Positions 31,441 to 40,305 of a DNA stretch of 64,000 nt are shown here, in pieces. The notes under the pieces were generated by a model that was given only the letters and a program-made list of their open reading frames with translations, was not told where the DNA came from and ran no database searches. The stretch is taken from positions 116,027 through 180,026 of the forward strand of contig JBDKTA010000054.1 in assembly GCA_039680605.1 (NCBI GenBank), read 5' to 3'. How positions within the stretch are numbered: position 1 is the stretch's first letter; every line of letters begins with the position of its first letter. This DNA comes from Planctomycetaceae bacterium. GTDB taxonomy: Bacteria; Planctomycetota; Phycisphaerae; SM23-33. The position numbers were made by a program, and so were the translations under genes.

Positions 31441-32520
31441 TTATTTGGCCGCAACGACGGGTGCTACCCCGGCGGCGACGGCCGCGGTTGCGTGTTTTGC
31501 CCGGAACCGAAGCGTCGTATCCAGAACGTTTTCAGCGATCAATTTCTGAATATGGGCGATCCGCCGGTACCGGGGACCTTCGAAATCCTCCACCGTCACG
31601 CCGTAGGTCTGGTAGGCCTTGTACAACTCTCTCGCGCCGCGCGTGGCGGTCCATCGCGGGCGGAACGCCTTGAGCGTCCGGTGGATCTTGCCGGAGTCCA
31701 CGCGGTAGCACCGGGTATCCGTCGGTGAATCCTGCGTGAAGCTCACCTCGGCGTTGCTGACGGTGCGGGCGACGATGTGCGCCAGGTCGCAGACGCGATA
31801 GTTCTCGCCCAGCGGCGCCACGTTGAAGGCCTGGTTGTTCACGACGCTCATCGGCGCCTTCAGGGCGGCGATGAACGCCATGCTGATGTCCTCGACGTGC
31901 GCCACCGGTCTCCAGGCCGTGCCGTCGCTCTTGAGCATGACCTTGCCCGTGGCGCAGGCCCAGGCCGTCAGATTGTTGATCACCAGGTCGAACCGCAGGC
32001 GCGGCGAGACGCCGTACGCGGTGGCGTTTCGCAGGAAGACCGGGCAGAATCGCCGGCCGGCCATCGGGGCGATGTCCCGTTCGGCGTAGACTTTCGAGAC
32101 CGCGTACGGCGTGACGGGGTTCAGGGGCGAGTCCTCGGTCATCATCTCCTCGCCCGAGGCCCCGTAGTTGCTGCACGTCGATGAATAGATGAACCGCCGC
32201 ACGCCGGCGGACTTGGCCAGCTCCGCCAGGCGGACCGACGCCTTCCAGTTGATCTCCATCGTAAGGTCCGGGTTCAGATCGCCCAGGGGGTCATTGCTCA
32301 GGCCCGCCAGGTGCAGCACTGCGTCGAAGCCCTTCAGGTCGGCGGCCTCGACGTCCCGCACGTCTTTAATGATGGTGGGAACGTCCTGCCCCGGCGCCCC
32401 GAAGGTGCAATCGCGATAGAGGTCGCTGTCGAGCCCGACAACCTCATGGCCCGCCCGCATCAGCATCGGCGCCAGCACCATCCCGATATAGCCTTTGTTT
32501 CCGGTCAACAGAACTCGCAT
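31441..32520 (-). CDS. NAD-dependent epimerase/dehydratase (extended SDR)
   Basis: The 359-residue protein opens with [13 protein letters not shown], the TGxxGxxG dinucleotide motif, and has the catalytic SSTCSNYG and YAVSK (YxxxK) elements of extended short-chain dehydrogenases. Such enzymes remodel NDP-sugars by epimerisation, dehydration or reduction. It begins two bases downstream of the cytidylyltransferase stop, so it probably acts on the CDP- or related sugar made there. Starting at 32520 puts the nucleotide motif at residues 5-13 as in the family. No dedicated 4,6-dehydratase is otherwise present in the operon. Confidence 0.88.
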   Translation of the reverse strand: MRVLLTGNKGYIGMVLAPMLMRAGHEVVGLDSDLYRDCTFGAPGQDVPTIIKDVRDVEAADLKGFDAVLHLAGLSNDPLGDLNPDLTMEINWKASVRLAELAKSAGVRRFIYSSTCSNYGASGEEMMTEDSPLNPVTPYAVSKVYAERDIAPMAGRRFCPVFLRNATAYGVSPRLRFDLVINNLTAWACATGKVMLKSDGTAWRPVAHVEDISMAFIAALKAPMSVVNNQAFNVAPLGENYRVCDLAHIVARTVSNAEVSFTQDSPTDTRCYRVDSGKIHRTLKAFRPRWTATRGARELYKAYQTYGVTVEDFEGPRYRRIAHIQKLIAENVLDTTLRFRAKHATAAVAAGVAPVVAAK

Positions 32521-32522
32521 TA

Positions 32523-33296
32523 TCAATCCTCCCAGGTCTTCCAGGGGGCGCGGCCGCCGGACCATAAATCCTGCAGCAGGCGAGTTTCCCTGAGGGTGTC
32601 CATGCATTGCCAGAAGCCCGTGTGCTTGTAGGCCATCAACTGCCCCTCGGCGGCCAGGCGCTCCATGGGCTCGCGCTCCCATTGCGTGGCGTCGCCGTCG
32701 ATGTAGTCCATCACGCCCGGTTCGAGCACGAAGAAGGCGCCGTTGATCCATCCCTGGGCGGTCTGGGGCTTCTCGCTGAAGAAGCGGACGCAGTCGCCCT
32801 CGAAGTCCATGTGCCCAAAGCGTGCCACGGGCCTGACGGCTGTGACGGTCGCCAGTTTCCCGTGCGAGCGGTGAAACGCCAGCAGCGCGTCGAGGTCGAC
32901 GTTGGAGACGCCGTCGCCCCAGGTCAACATGAAGGTTTCGCCCCCCAGGTACGGCGCCAGACGTTTGATGCGTCCGCCGGTGAGGGTGTCTTTGCCGGTG
33001 TCGATCAACTCGACGCGCCAGTCGGGAAGTGTATGATCGTGCCGGCTGATCGCGCCGGCGGCCAGATCGACGGTCAGGTTGCTTCTAAGGGTGGCATACT
33101 CAGCCATGTATCGCTTGATGCATTCGCCCTTGTAACCCAGGGCGACGACAAAATCGCGGTGCCCGTAGCGGGCATAGTGTTTCATGATGTGCCAGAGGAT
33201 GGGCTGCCCGCCGATTTCGACCATGGGCTTGGGCTTGATCTCCGTCTCCTCCGACAGGCGCGAACCGACTCCACCTGCAAGGATCGCTACTTTCAC
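32523..33296 (-). CDS. rfbF: Glucose-1-phosphate cytidylyltransferase
   Basis: A 257-residue nucleotidyltransferase with the signature [35 protein letters not shown], the metal-binding [10 protein letters not shown] and the [16 protein letters not shown] block of the CDP-glucose branch (RfbF/AscA) rather than RmlA. It activates glucose-1-phosphate with CTP, the first step to CDP-3,6-dideoxyhexoses and branched CDP sugars such as yersiniose. It sits between the GT2 and epimerase genes in the operon. Confidence 0.92.
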   Translation of the reverse strand: MKVAILAGGVGSRLSEETEIKPKPMVEIGGQPILWHIMKHYARYGHRDFVVALGYKGECIKRYMAEYATLRSNLTVDLAAGAISRHDHTLPDWRVELIDTGKDTLTGGRIKRLAPYLGGETFMLTWGDGVSNVDLDALLAFHRSHGKLATVTAVRPVARFGHMDFEGDCVRFFSEKPQTAQGWINGAFFVLEPGVMDYIDGDATQWEREPMERLAAEGQLMAYKHTGFWQCMDTLRETRLLQDLWSGGRAPWKTWED

Positions 33297-33327
33297 GCTG
33301 ATGTCCCCCTTTGGCCAAAGGCAAGCC

Positions 33328-34347
33328 TTACGAATTATCGAACGTGGCGGGCTTTCGTCGCGGCATCAGGCGTGCCAGGCACCTTCGAGCGGTCCAGCTT
33401 ACGACGAGTTTGCTCTGCCACCACAGATCCGACCGTCGACGCACGAGCCATCGGCCGACGGTCATCCGAAGCTTCATTTTCATTCCCGGACGCAGCGGCG
33501 CCGAGCGGATCGCCGACAGGACCGTCCCGGTCACGTGCAACTCGGGCAAGTAGCCCAGCAGGCGCGAGTGACGGTTCTGCGGGTCATAGAAGGACAGGTC
33601 TTGGGGACTGTTGCTGATGTTGCGATCGTGCTTGCGCCGAACGAGCAGCCGCTCGGGCAACTCGTGAAACTCGCCCATCAGCGCCAGTTGCGCCATCAGG
33701 CATCGGTCGGAGCACAGGTGCTTGCGGAAGAGAAACGTCTGCTCCAGCGCCTGGCGGCGGATCAGCCCGAAAACGGGATTATGCGCTATCCCCACCGGAT
33801 TCAAAAAGTGGCGGAACCGCCGGATGATATCCTGCGGGTCCACAAAACATGGCGTCGCCGCGACATTCAGTTCCTGCCCGTGCGCGCCGATGACCTTCGT
33901 GGACGGATAGCAGAGGATCACGTGCGGCTGCGAGTCCAGCACGTCCACGCATTGCTGGAGGAACTCCGGGGCGCAGAGGTCGTCGTCGGCCAGCCATTTG
34001 ATGTAGCGTCCCCGCGCCATGTGGAAGAGGCGGTTGTAGTTTTCGGGTCCGCCGACGTTGACGCTGTTGCGACTGTACTGGATGCGGCGGTCGGCGGCCG
34101 CGTACCGGCGGCAGAGGTCGGCGGTGCCGTCGGTGGAGGCGTTGTCGGAGATGATCAGTTCGAAGTCCGTGAAGGTCTGGGCGAGGACCGACTCTATGGC
34201 CTGTGAAAGAAAAGCTTCGCCATTGTAAACCGGTATGCAGACGCTGACGCGAGGCAGATGCGCCAAGGCGGGCCCGCGGCGACGGGGGTTGCCCCGCGCG
34301 CGCTTCCGGGCCGGGCGGCGTTCAGGCGCAAGAGAGTAAGCACTCAT
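33328..34347 (-). CDS. Glycosyltransferase family 2 protein
   Basis: The 339-residue transferase has a GT-A fold opening VSVCIPVYNGEAFLSQAIES, LIISDNASTDGT, and the DxD-type KWLADDDLCAPEF. It would transfer a sugar, possibly the branched sugar made by the other operon genes, to a growing glycan. A basic 30-residue stretch precedes the domain. It is the first gene of the leftward operon. No ribosome-binding site lies before the ATG at 34347, but a -10 element (34360-34355) is placed so the mRNA could begin at the start codon. Confidence 0.88.
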   Translation of the reverse strand: MSAYSLAPERRPARKRARGNPRRRGPALAHLPRVSVCIPVYNGEAFLSQAIESVLAQTFTDFELIISDNASTDGTADLCRRYAAADRRIQYSRNSVNVGGPENYNRLFHMARGRYIKWLADDDLCAPEFLQQCVDVLDSQPHVILCYPSTKVIGAHGQELNVAATPCFVDPQDIIRRFRHFLNPVGIAHNPVFGLIRRQALEQTFLFRKHLCSDRCLMAQLALMGEFHELPERLLVRRKHDRNISNSPQDLSFYDPQNRHSRLLGYLPELHVTGTVLSAIRSAPLRPGMKMKLRMTVGRWLVRRRSDLWWQSKLVVSWTARRCLARLMPRRKPATFDNS

Positions 34348-34354
34348 GACATCG

Positions 34355-34385
34355 ACTATATGCCCCGTATGGAAGACTTTTCCAA
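34355..34385 (-). promoter_or_regulatory. Candidate promoter of the branched-sugar operon
   Basis: On the reverse strand TTGGAA (34385-34380) and TATAGT (34360-34355) are 19 bases apart, a long spacer; the -10 is preceded by CA as in the export-operon promoter at 39318-39347. The expected start of transcription is near 34348, next to the ATG, implying a leaderless mRNA. Confidence 0.5.
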
Positions 34386-34408
34386 TTCAGGAAATAAATG
34401 ACGCCACG

Positions 34409-34521
34409 CCTCGCAGAGGCGGCAGGTTTCAGGCGCTGCGACGGGTTGAGGGCCAAAACCTTCCGCCTCTGCGAGGTGGGTAGATAATGAAAAGAGGTTT
34501 TCCGGAGGCTTACGCCTCCGG
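34409..34521. repeat. CCTCGCAGAGGCGG inverted repeat and adjoining hairpin
   Basis: CCTCGCAGAGGCGG (34409-34422) and its exact reverse complement (34463-34476) flank a 40-base loop. They are followed by the perfect hairpin CCGGAGGC-TTAC-GCCTCCGG (34502-34521). These fill the divergent gap between the two glycan operons. Confidence 0.85.
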
Positions 34522-34590
34522 CCAAATCCTGGAGCCTCTTCGAGGTTCATTTTCACAGCAGCAATTTGGAGCCCCCGACGGTGGAGGCAT

Positions 34591-35859
34591 ATGATCCTGC
34601 AGCCGCGCAGCGGACCTACGGCTGGAATCTGCCGCCGCGGCATTTTTGCCGGACCCCCGATAATGGCTCGCGACGCAAAGACATCCGCAGTGGTCATCGG
34701 ACTCAATATCAACGGCTTGGCCGTCGCGCGGGCCCTGGGACGCCACGGCGTTCCCGTCACGGTGGCCGCGCTCGACGCCCGCGTACACGAGGCCCACAGC
34801 CGCTACATTCGGGACGTCTGGCCGTGCGCCAACTTCTGCGGCGATCTGGTGCGAGTCCTGCTCGACAGGCGCGCCGCCTTCACTGAAGCCCCCGTGTTGA
34901 TCCCCGTGACCGACCAGGCCGTGCGGACCCTGGCCGCCAACAAGACGGACCTCGAGCAGGCCTACCGCTTCGCCATGCCCACGCCGGATCTCGTCGACGC
35001 GCTGCTCGATAAGGCCGCCTTCGCCGCCCTGGCCGGCAAACTCGGTCAGCCGACCCCACAGACCTTCATGGTCGAACGTCCCGAGGAAATGCCCGCCGTG
35101 GCCAGGCAGGTCCGCTACCCCTGCATCCTCAAACCCCGGGCCAAGTCGCCGACGTACTCCCAGGCCGGCGGAAAGAAGGCATACGTCCTCGACAGCGCCC
35201 AGGACCTGAGGAACACGTACGATCGGGTCGCCCCCGCCGCCGAGGGCGGCATGGTCATCCAGGAATACATTCCCGGCAGCGACGAACTGGTGCATTTCTG
35301 CCTGCAATACTACAGCCGCGACAGCCGGGCGCTGGCGTCCTTCTGCGGGCGCAAGATCCGGCAGTGGCCGCCGCACTGCGGCGGGACCGCCTGCTGCCAG
35401 CCCCTGGCGATCGACGAACTCGTCCATCGCTCGACGGCGTTCTTCCAGGCGATTGGCTTCCACGGTCTGTGCTCGATGGAGTTCAAGCTCGACCCGCGCG
35501 ACGGCGGGTTTCGCCTGATCGAGCCGACCGTCTGCCGCACCGACTGGCAGAGCGGCGTGGCCGATCTCAACGGCGTGCCGATCGCCTACGTGGCCTATTG
35601 CGATTTGACGGGACGGCCCCTGCCGCGACTGAGAAGCAAGCGCCACCGCGTGCGATGGGTCAACTTCGCCGGCGACCGCAAGTCGGCGGCGTATTACCGC
35701 CAGCGGGGGCTGCTGAGCCTGGGCGGATGGCTGGCGTCGTTGCGACCGCCGGTGCGGGGCGCCTACCTGGCCGGCGACGACCCCATGCCCTGGCTGTCGA
35801 TCATGGGCGAAAAGTTCATCCGGAGGCTCCTGCCCGGCCGCTGGAGCGATGCAAGCTGA
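34591..35859 (+). CDS. ATP-grasp carboxylate-amine ligase-like protein
   Basis: A 422-residue protein. After the N-terminal Rossmann-like segment (VVIGLNINGLAVARALGRHG) comes the ATP-grasp core: CILKPRAKSPTYSQAGGKKA, MVIQEYIPGSDELVHF, and FKLDPRDGGFRLIEPT, the last giving the Mg-binding acidic residues. Relatives join an amine to a carboxylate, for example amino acids to sugars or peptides. The ATG at 34591 follows GGAGG closely; ATG 34663, which starts MARDAKTSAVVIGL, is a plausible alternative. It heads a rightward unit with an unknown protein and a DegT-type enzyme, suggesting amino-sugar or acyl modification of a glycan. Confidence 0.8.
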   Translation: MILQPRSGPTAGICRRGIFAGPPIMARDAKTSAVVIGLNINGLAVARALGRHGVPVTVAALDARVHEAHSRYIRDVWPCANFCGDLVRVLLDRRAAFTEAPVLIPVTDQAVRTLAANKTDLEQAYRFAMPTPDLVDALLDKAAFAALAGKLGQPTPQTFMVERPEEMPAVARQVRYPCILKPRAKSPTYSQAGGKKAYVLDSAQDLRNTYDRVAPAAEGGMVIQEYIPGSDELVHFCLQYYSRDSRALASFCGRKIRQWPPHCGGTACCQPLAIDELVHRSTAFFQAIGFHGLCSMEFKLDPRDGGFRLIEPTVCRTDWQSGVADLNGVPIAYVAYCDLTGRPLPRLRSKRHRVRWVNFAGDRKSAAYYRQRGLLSLGGWLASLRPPVRGAYLAGDDPMPWLSIMGEKFIRRLLPGRWSDAS

Positions 35860-35869
35860 GGGAGACGTT

Positions 35870-37075
35870 ATGATCACCCACCTGTGCCACACTCAGAAGA
35901 CCGATGCTGCCGTCGCGACGTCGGTGATCCAGAAGGAATTGGTGGACCGTCTGTTGCCGGTGGCGATGGAAGGCCTGGAGCGTCTTTACATTCCCGATGC
36001 CAAGGCGTTCTGTCGTACGGGGGTCCGCGACGAGCGGGGGGCAGTCGCCCTGGAAGGCGTGTCCATGCGGTACACGGCGATGGCGCTGATCGGCCTGTCG
36101 GCCCAGGCTAAAGTGGGCCTTCACTGCAGGCGCGACTACTCTGCGGCGCTGACCCACCTGGTCGACTGGGCCATGAGTAAGGCTCCCGCCGGCGATTTGG
36201 CGCTGGTTCTGTGGGTCCTGGCGCTGAGGCAGGACGGTCGCGCCGACGACGTGCTCAACCTGATCGACGTGCGGCGCGCCGAGTTGCTCTCGCCGGCGGC
36301 CTCGGGCGACAGCATGGAACTGGGATGGCTGCTGACGGGTCTGGGGCAGTGGCTGATGTGGAAAGGGCAGTCGCCGTGGGTGGTCGATCTGGCAACGGCG
36401 GCCGCCGAGAAGCTGCTGCTCAACCAGTCCGTTGCCAGTGGGCTGTTCACGCTGTCCGGGCGCGGCGGGGTTCGAGGCGCCGTGATTCCCCTTCGCCGCC
36501 GCTTGGGCAGTTTCGCTTCGCAAGTGTATCCGGTGGTGGGTCTGTCGTATTGCGCGACGGCGATGGGCTGGCGACACCTTGCCGCGTCGGCCCGCCTTTG
36601 CGCGGATCGGTTGTGCTGTCTTCAGGGCACGGCGGGGCAGTGGTGGTGGGTCTACAGCGTTCGCTACGGGCGGGCGGTGATGCGGTATCCGGTTTACAGC
36701 GTGCATCAGGACGCCATGGGGCCGATGGCGCTGTTGGCGGTGGGCCAGACGCTGGGCATCGACCTCTATGATCCGGCGATCTCCGCAAGCCTGGAGTGGA
36801 TGACGCGTCATCCGGAATGTCCGGACGAGGAGATGATTGACGCCTCGCAGGGCCTGATCTGGCGCGCGGTCCAGCGAGATCCGCGTGCGGACACGGGCGC
36901 CTTCGGGCTCGGACACGCCGAGCGCCGCCTGCTGTGGCTGGCCGCATGGACGGACCGGGTCGATCGCCGCGCGTTTCACGGCGGGCATGTCTGCCACGAG
37001 TGCCGCCCGTATCATCTGGGCTGGATTCTTCTGGCCGCGGCGATGGCCCAGGGGCGGCGGACGCCGGGGCGATAG
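35870..37075 (+). CDS. Unknown protein, probably alpha-alpha toroid
   Basis: The 401-residue protein has no signal peptide and shows repeated helical pairs (GVSMRYTAMALIGLSAQAK, GWLLTGLGQWLMWKGQSP, QDAMGPMALLAVGQTLGI) like those of alpha/alpha barrels found in unsaturated glucuronyl hydrolases and terpene cyclases. Conserved Trp, His and Asp (QWWWVYSVRYGRAVMRYP, VYSVHQDAMGPMA) might form an active site. I cannot assign a function. GGGAGA lies six bases before the ATG at 35870. It starts 10 bases after the ATP-grasp gene and ends nine bases before the DegT-type gene, so the three are one unit. Confidence 0.75.
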   Translation: MITHLCHTQKTDAAVATSVIQKELVDRLLPVAMEGLERLYIPDAKAFCRTGVRDERGAVALEGVSMRYTAMALIGLSAQAKVGLHCRRDYSAALTHLVDWAMSKAPAGDLALVLWVLALRQDGRADDVLNLIDVRRAELLSPAASGDSMELGWLLTGLGQWLMWKGQSPWVVDLATAAAEKLLLNQSVASGLFTLSGRGGVRGAVIPLRRRLGSFASQVYPVVGLSYCATAMGWRHLAASARLCADRLCCLQGTAGQWWWVYSVRYGRAVMRYPVYSVHQDAMGPMALLAVGQTLGIDLYDPAISASLEWMTRHPECPDEEMIDASQGLIWRAVQRDPRADTGAFGLGHAERRLLWLAAWTDRVDRRAFHGGHVCHECRPYHLGWILLAAAMAQGRRTPGR

Positions 37076-37084
37076 CGGGGGGGC

Positions 37085-38281
37085 ATGAGCGGACGCGTTC
37101 CAGTGCGTTGCTGCGATCATGGATCGCGCGAGATGGTCGCGTGCCTGAAGTTCCTGCTGCGCCGCGGCGACAGCGCCCAGGCAGCTTTGGCCGGCGAGTT
37201 GACCGACCTTCTCGGTCCGCCGGGCTGTTACCGCCTCTTGCGCCGCGCCCGGATGGGAATCGCCGCGGTGCTCAATTCACTGCCCGTCGACGGGCGCACG
37301 CGAGTGTTGATTCCGTCATTTGCCTGCCGGGCCCTTCCGCAGGCGATCCTGGCCGCAGGCATGGAACCGCGTCTGGCGGACATCGGGGCGGACCTGAATA
37401 TTTCCCTCCCCGACGCCGCGGCGCGCCTGGACCGGGGCACGCTGGGCGTCGTCGTGGTGCATATGGGCGCCAAGCCCGCCGACGTTGCGGCCTTCGTCAG
37501 ACTCTGCCGGCCATTGGACATTCTGGTCGTCGACGACGCCGCGGCGGCAGCGGGCGTTCGCCACCAGGGGCGCCTGCTGGGCACCGGGGGCGACGTGGGC
37601 GTCTGGAGCTTCGCCCAGCAGAAATCGCTCGTCGCCGGCCAGGGCGGGCTCGTGATGATCAACAGCCTCAAGCTGCGCGATTGGATGGCGGGCTTTCAGC
37701 CGCCGCCGCCCGCCCGCGCCGCCGCTGCCCGCGAGGCGTTGTGGTGGCTGTGGCGGTACCGGTATCGCCACGTGCTGCCGGCCGTGCGGCGCGTCATGGA
37801 GCGTCTGTCGCATGGCGAGCGGCTGGACGATCTTTCCTGCCAGTCCATGCCCGCGCCGTACGTGGCGATGTTGACCGTTCAGGTGCGCCGCCTCGAACAG
37901 ATCCTTGCCCGCCGCGCCGCCAACTGCCGGGAGCTGTACGCGCGTCTTGAGAGCGTGCGCGGCTTGACGATTCCGCAGTACTACGAAGGCTGCAGCCTGA
38001 GCCGGTTCTTCATCCGCACGCCGTCTCTGCGATGGTCGATCGAGGCGGAGCGATTCACGCACCACCCGCTGGCGTCGTACCTCGCTCGCCACGGCATCCA
38101 GACGGGGCGGCCTTATTTTCCGCTGCACCTGCAGAATGCTTTCCGCCGCTGTTCGGCCAGGCCGCTGCCCTGCACGCAGGAGGTGGTTCCTGAACTGCTG
38201 GCGCTACCGGTGCAGGGTCCGCTGAACCCGCGCAGCCTGGATGCCATTGCCCTTCGCGTCAAAAACTTCTTTGGCGGGTGA
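37085..38281 (+). CDS. DegT/DnrJ/EryC1/StrS family PLP-dependent protein
   Basis: The 398-residue protein has the fold-type-I layout with the acidic VVDDAAAAAGV and WSFAQQKSLVAGQGGLV, where the Lys in QQKSL fits the PLP-binding lysine of sugar aminotransferases. The N-terminus reads VLIPSFACRALPQAILAAGM, where family members bind the cofactor phosphate. It probably aminates a keto-sugar; related enzymes also act as dehydratases. It is the third gene of the ATP-grasp unit and ends 216 bases before the sugar transferase gene. Substrate unknown. Confidence 0.85.
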   Translation: MSGRVPVRCCDHGSREMVACLKFLLRRGDSAQAALAGELTDLLGPPGCYRLLRRARMGIAAVLNSLPVDGRTRVLIPSFACRALPQAILAAGMEPRLADIGADLNISLPDAAARLDRGTLGVVVVHMGAKPADVAAFVRLCRPLDILVVDDAAAAAGVRHQGRLLGTGGDVGVWSFAQQKSLVAGQGGLVMINSLKLRDWMAGFQPPPPARAAAAREALWWLWRYRYRHVLPAVRRVMERLSHGERLDDLSCQSMPAPYVAMLTVQVRRLEQILARRAANCRELYARLESVRGLTIPQYYEGCSLSRFFIRTPSLRWSIEAERFTHHPLASYLARHGIQTGRPYFPLHLQNAFRRCSARPLPCTQEVVPELLALPVQGPLNPRSLDAIALRVKNFFGG

Positions 38282-38497
38282 TGTACTATTTTTCCGTAAT
38301 CTGCAAAAACGGCGCGGGCGGCGGTTGTCTGGCGCGGGCACGGGGGCATATGATTCGGCGGAGTGGCAATCGCATCAACCGGGTCGCGGGGGTAGCGGCG
38401 ACCGAGTCATTATTGGGGGTTGGGGCCATCTGCGCGAGGGGGAAACCGGCGGTGCGCCTTCGTGAAATGGCTTTGACTCATCCGGAGGGGGATGAGC

Positions 38498-39154
38498 ATG
38501 CCCGAGCCTGTGACGTTATTGGGATTTGGGGGGACGGCGGCGGTTCTGACGGTCCATCTGGCGCGTCGGTATTTCTCACTGACCAAGGACATCGTCGACG
38601 TGCTGCTGGGGGTCATCCTGTTGATCCTGGCCTTGCCGGTGCTGGCGGCGTGCTGTGTGATCATCAAAGTCTGCAGCCGCGGACCGGCGTTCTTCACGCA
38701 GGTGCGCATGGGGCGGGATGGGAGGCTGTTCCGGATGTACAAACTGCGGACGATGCACGTCGACGCCGAAAAGGGCACCGGCGCCGTCTGGGCCGGTCAC
38801 GGCGACCCGCGCGTGATTTCCCCCTGCCGGTGGATGCGCCTCAGCCACGTGGACGAATTGCCGCAACTGGTCAACGTGATCAAGGGCGACATGTCCCTGG
38901 TGGGGCCGCGACCGGAGCGACCGGAGATCATGGCCGAGTTGCGAAAGCACTATCCCGAGGTGGACCGCCGCCTGGAGGTGCGGCCGGGGATCACCGGTCT
39001 GGCGCAGATCCGGTCGGGATACGACACCAGCATCGAGGCCTTCCGTCGCAAGCTGACGGCGGACCTGGAATACATCGAGCGGCGTCATTGGGGAATGGAG
39101 TTTTCGATCATGCTTCGCACCTTCAGCAAGTTCCGTGATTCCACGGCACGGTGA
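38498..39154 (+). CDS. Undecaprenyl-phosphate sugar phosphotransferase (bacterial sugar transferase)
   Basis: The 218-residue monotopic membrane enzyme starts glycan assembly by moving a sugar-1-phosphate onto undecaprenyl phosphate. It has a hydrophobic anchor (VDVLLGVILLILALPVLAAC), YKLRTM, HVDELPQLVNVIKGDMSLV, GPRPERPEI and the C-terminal RPGITGLAQI typical of the WcaJ/EpsL family catalytic core. The ATG at 38498 lies six bases after GGAGGGGG, whereas the earlier ATG at 38492 abuts it. A strong terminator (39266-39308) follows, so it is transcribed apart from the export operon. Confidence 0.95.
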   Translation: MPEPVTLLGFGGTAAVLTVHLARRYFSLTKDIVDVLLGVILLILALPVLAACCVIIKVCSRGPAFFTQVRMGRDGRLFRMYKLRTMHVDAEKGTGAVWAGHGDPRVISPCRWMRLSHVDELPQLVNVIKGDMSLVGPRPERPEIMAELRKHYPEVDRRLEVRPGITGLAQIRSGYDTSIEAFRRKLTADLEYIERRHWGMEFSIMLRTFSKFRDSTAR

Positions 39155-39265
39155 GGTCTGTTGCTCGCGCTGCACGCGGTTACGCCGCCCGGGGCCGGCC
39201 AGAGCCCCGCAGCTGCGGGATGTGGAACCCTGGCAAAGAAGCACGTGGGCAACCGTGTGCTTCGG

Positions 39266-39308
39266 GGGCCGCCGCCTGTTCCGGCACGGGTGGTGGCCCT
39301 GTTTTTTT
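39266..39308 (+). terminator. Intrinsic terminator after the sugar phosphotransferase gene
   Basis: GGGCCGCCGCC (39266-39276) pairs with GGTGGTGGCCC (39289-39299), including two G-U pairs, across a 12-base loop; TG and seven Ts follow. Confidence 0.85.
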
Positions 39309-39315
39309 GCGGCCG

Positions 39316-39355
39316 TCTTGGGAAATATCCCGCAGCATCCATATAGTTCCCAAGA
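39316..39355 (+). promoter_or_regulatory. Candidate promoter and operator of the polysaccharide export operon
   Basis: TTGGGA (39318-39323) and TATAGT (39342-39347) are 18 bases apart. A perfect 9-bp inverted repeat, TCTTGGGAA (39316-39324) and TTCCCAAGA (39347-39355), spans the promoter, so a symmetric repressor or activator could bind here. The leader to 39495 is about 140 bases. Confidence 0.55.
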
Positions 39356-39494
39356 GATCAAAGGGCCTCCTTGTGCGCGGCGGGAATCTGTCGCATCAGA
39401 ACCGCGCCGATCGGGAGCATGTCAGGCGCAGACCTGCCAGGGCTGAACGCCGGCTCGACAGCGGGGGCCGCTAACTGACGAAGGGAGACGTATC

Positions 39495-40286
39495 ATGTGC
39501 CGGGGACGATATTGCTTTAACGTGCTGCTTGTGGCCCTTGGGGCGCTGATGGCGGGCTGCTATGAGCCCGGGGACGTCACGCCGTTTATCGACCGTCCCC
39601 AAAGGGCCGTCACCGGCATCGAGTACCGCGTCCTGCCCCCGGACATCCTGCTGATCCGCTCGGCGCACATCCAGGAAATCAACGACATTCAGCAGCAGAT
39701 CCGCCCCGATGGAAAGATCAACCTTCCGCTGATCGGGGAGATCGACGCGGCAGGACGCACCGCCAAAGAAATCGAAGAAGACATCAACCGCGGCGCCCGA
39801 AAGTACTATGACGAAGTCGACGCCACCGTCCAGGTGGCACTCTACAATTCGCAGAAGTACTACGTCTTCGGCCAGGTCGTCCGCCCGGGAGGCTTCCCCT
39901 GGACCGGACACGACACGGTCCTGGAGGCCTTGGCACAGTCGATGCCCAATTTCGAGGCCTGGCCAGAGCAGATCCTGCTCGTCCGAGGCGCCGCGCCCCG
40001 AACCGGCGGATATCTCGAATTGAAGAAGATCGCCGACACCGCGCCCACGGCCGTCAACCCGAACGCCGTCAACGACGGTCCGCACAAGGTCGTCATCAAT
40101 CTCTACGCCATGATCAAGGAAGGCGACATGTCCAACAACGTCTTCCTGCGCCCCAACGACATGATCTACGTGCGACCCAACCCGCTGGCAGAGATCGGAC
40201 TGGCGGTCCAGAGCCTGTTGCTGCCGGTGCGGCCGGCCGTCGAAATGGTCACCGCCCCGGCCTCGGTTACCAACACGGGCAACTAA
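39495..40286 (+). CDS. Polysaccharide export outer-membrane lipoprotein (Wza family)
   Basis: A 263-residue protein with a lipoprotein signal peptide (LLVALGALMAGC, Cys22) and the Poly_export domain (YRVLPPDILLIRSAH, PDGKINLPLIGEIDAAGRTA), then an SLBB-like segment (YYVFGQVVRPGGFPWTGHDT). It is expected to form the outer-membrane channel for exopolysaccharide. It heads an operon whose products match, in order, the XrtA-associated exopolysaccharide module. GAAGGGAGA lies just before the start. Next gene begins 19 bases downstream. Confidence 0.92.
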   Translation: MCRGRYCFNVLLVALGALMAGCYEPGDVTPFIDRPQRAVTGIEYRVLPPDILLIRSAHIQEINDIQQQIRPDGKINLPLIGEIDAAGRTAKEIEEDINRGARKYYDEVDATVQVALYNSQKYYVFGQVVRPGGFPWTGHDTVLEALAQSMPNFEAWPEQILLVRGAAPRTGGYLELKKIADTAPTAVNPNAVNDGPHKVVINLYAMIKEGDMSNNVFLRPNDMIYVRPNPLAEIGLAVQSLLLPVRPAVEMVTAPASVTNTGN

Positions 40287-40305
40287 CCGCAGGGGGATTG
40301 TATTC

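Larger units (their letters stand above)
39155..39494. other. Gap between the sugar transferase and export genes
   Basis: No gene is supported in these 340 bases. They hold a hairpin with GAAGCAC / GTGCTTC arms (39237-39263), an intrinsic terminator (39266-39308), and the candidate promoter and inverted repeat of the export operon (39316-39355). The export gene's start has a GAAGGGAGA ribosome-binding site nine bases or so upstream. Confidence 0.6.

Noticed and set aside
36211..36771. Overlapping forward frame within the unknown protein gene at 35870-37075
   Set aside because: It is a shifted-frame shadow; the chosen frame has a ribosome-binding site and tight spacing to both neighbours.
38282..38497. 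Possible c-di-GMP riboswitch upstream of the sugar transferase gene
   Set aside because: The region is GC-rich with some pairing, but the conserved GEMM core sequences are absent.
39155..39494. Sigma-54 promoter (GG-N10-GC) for the export operon
   Set aside because: Several GGCAC words occur, but none has TTGC at the right spacing; a TTGGGA-18-TATAGT promoter fits better.
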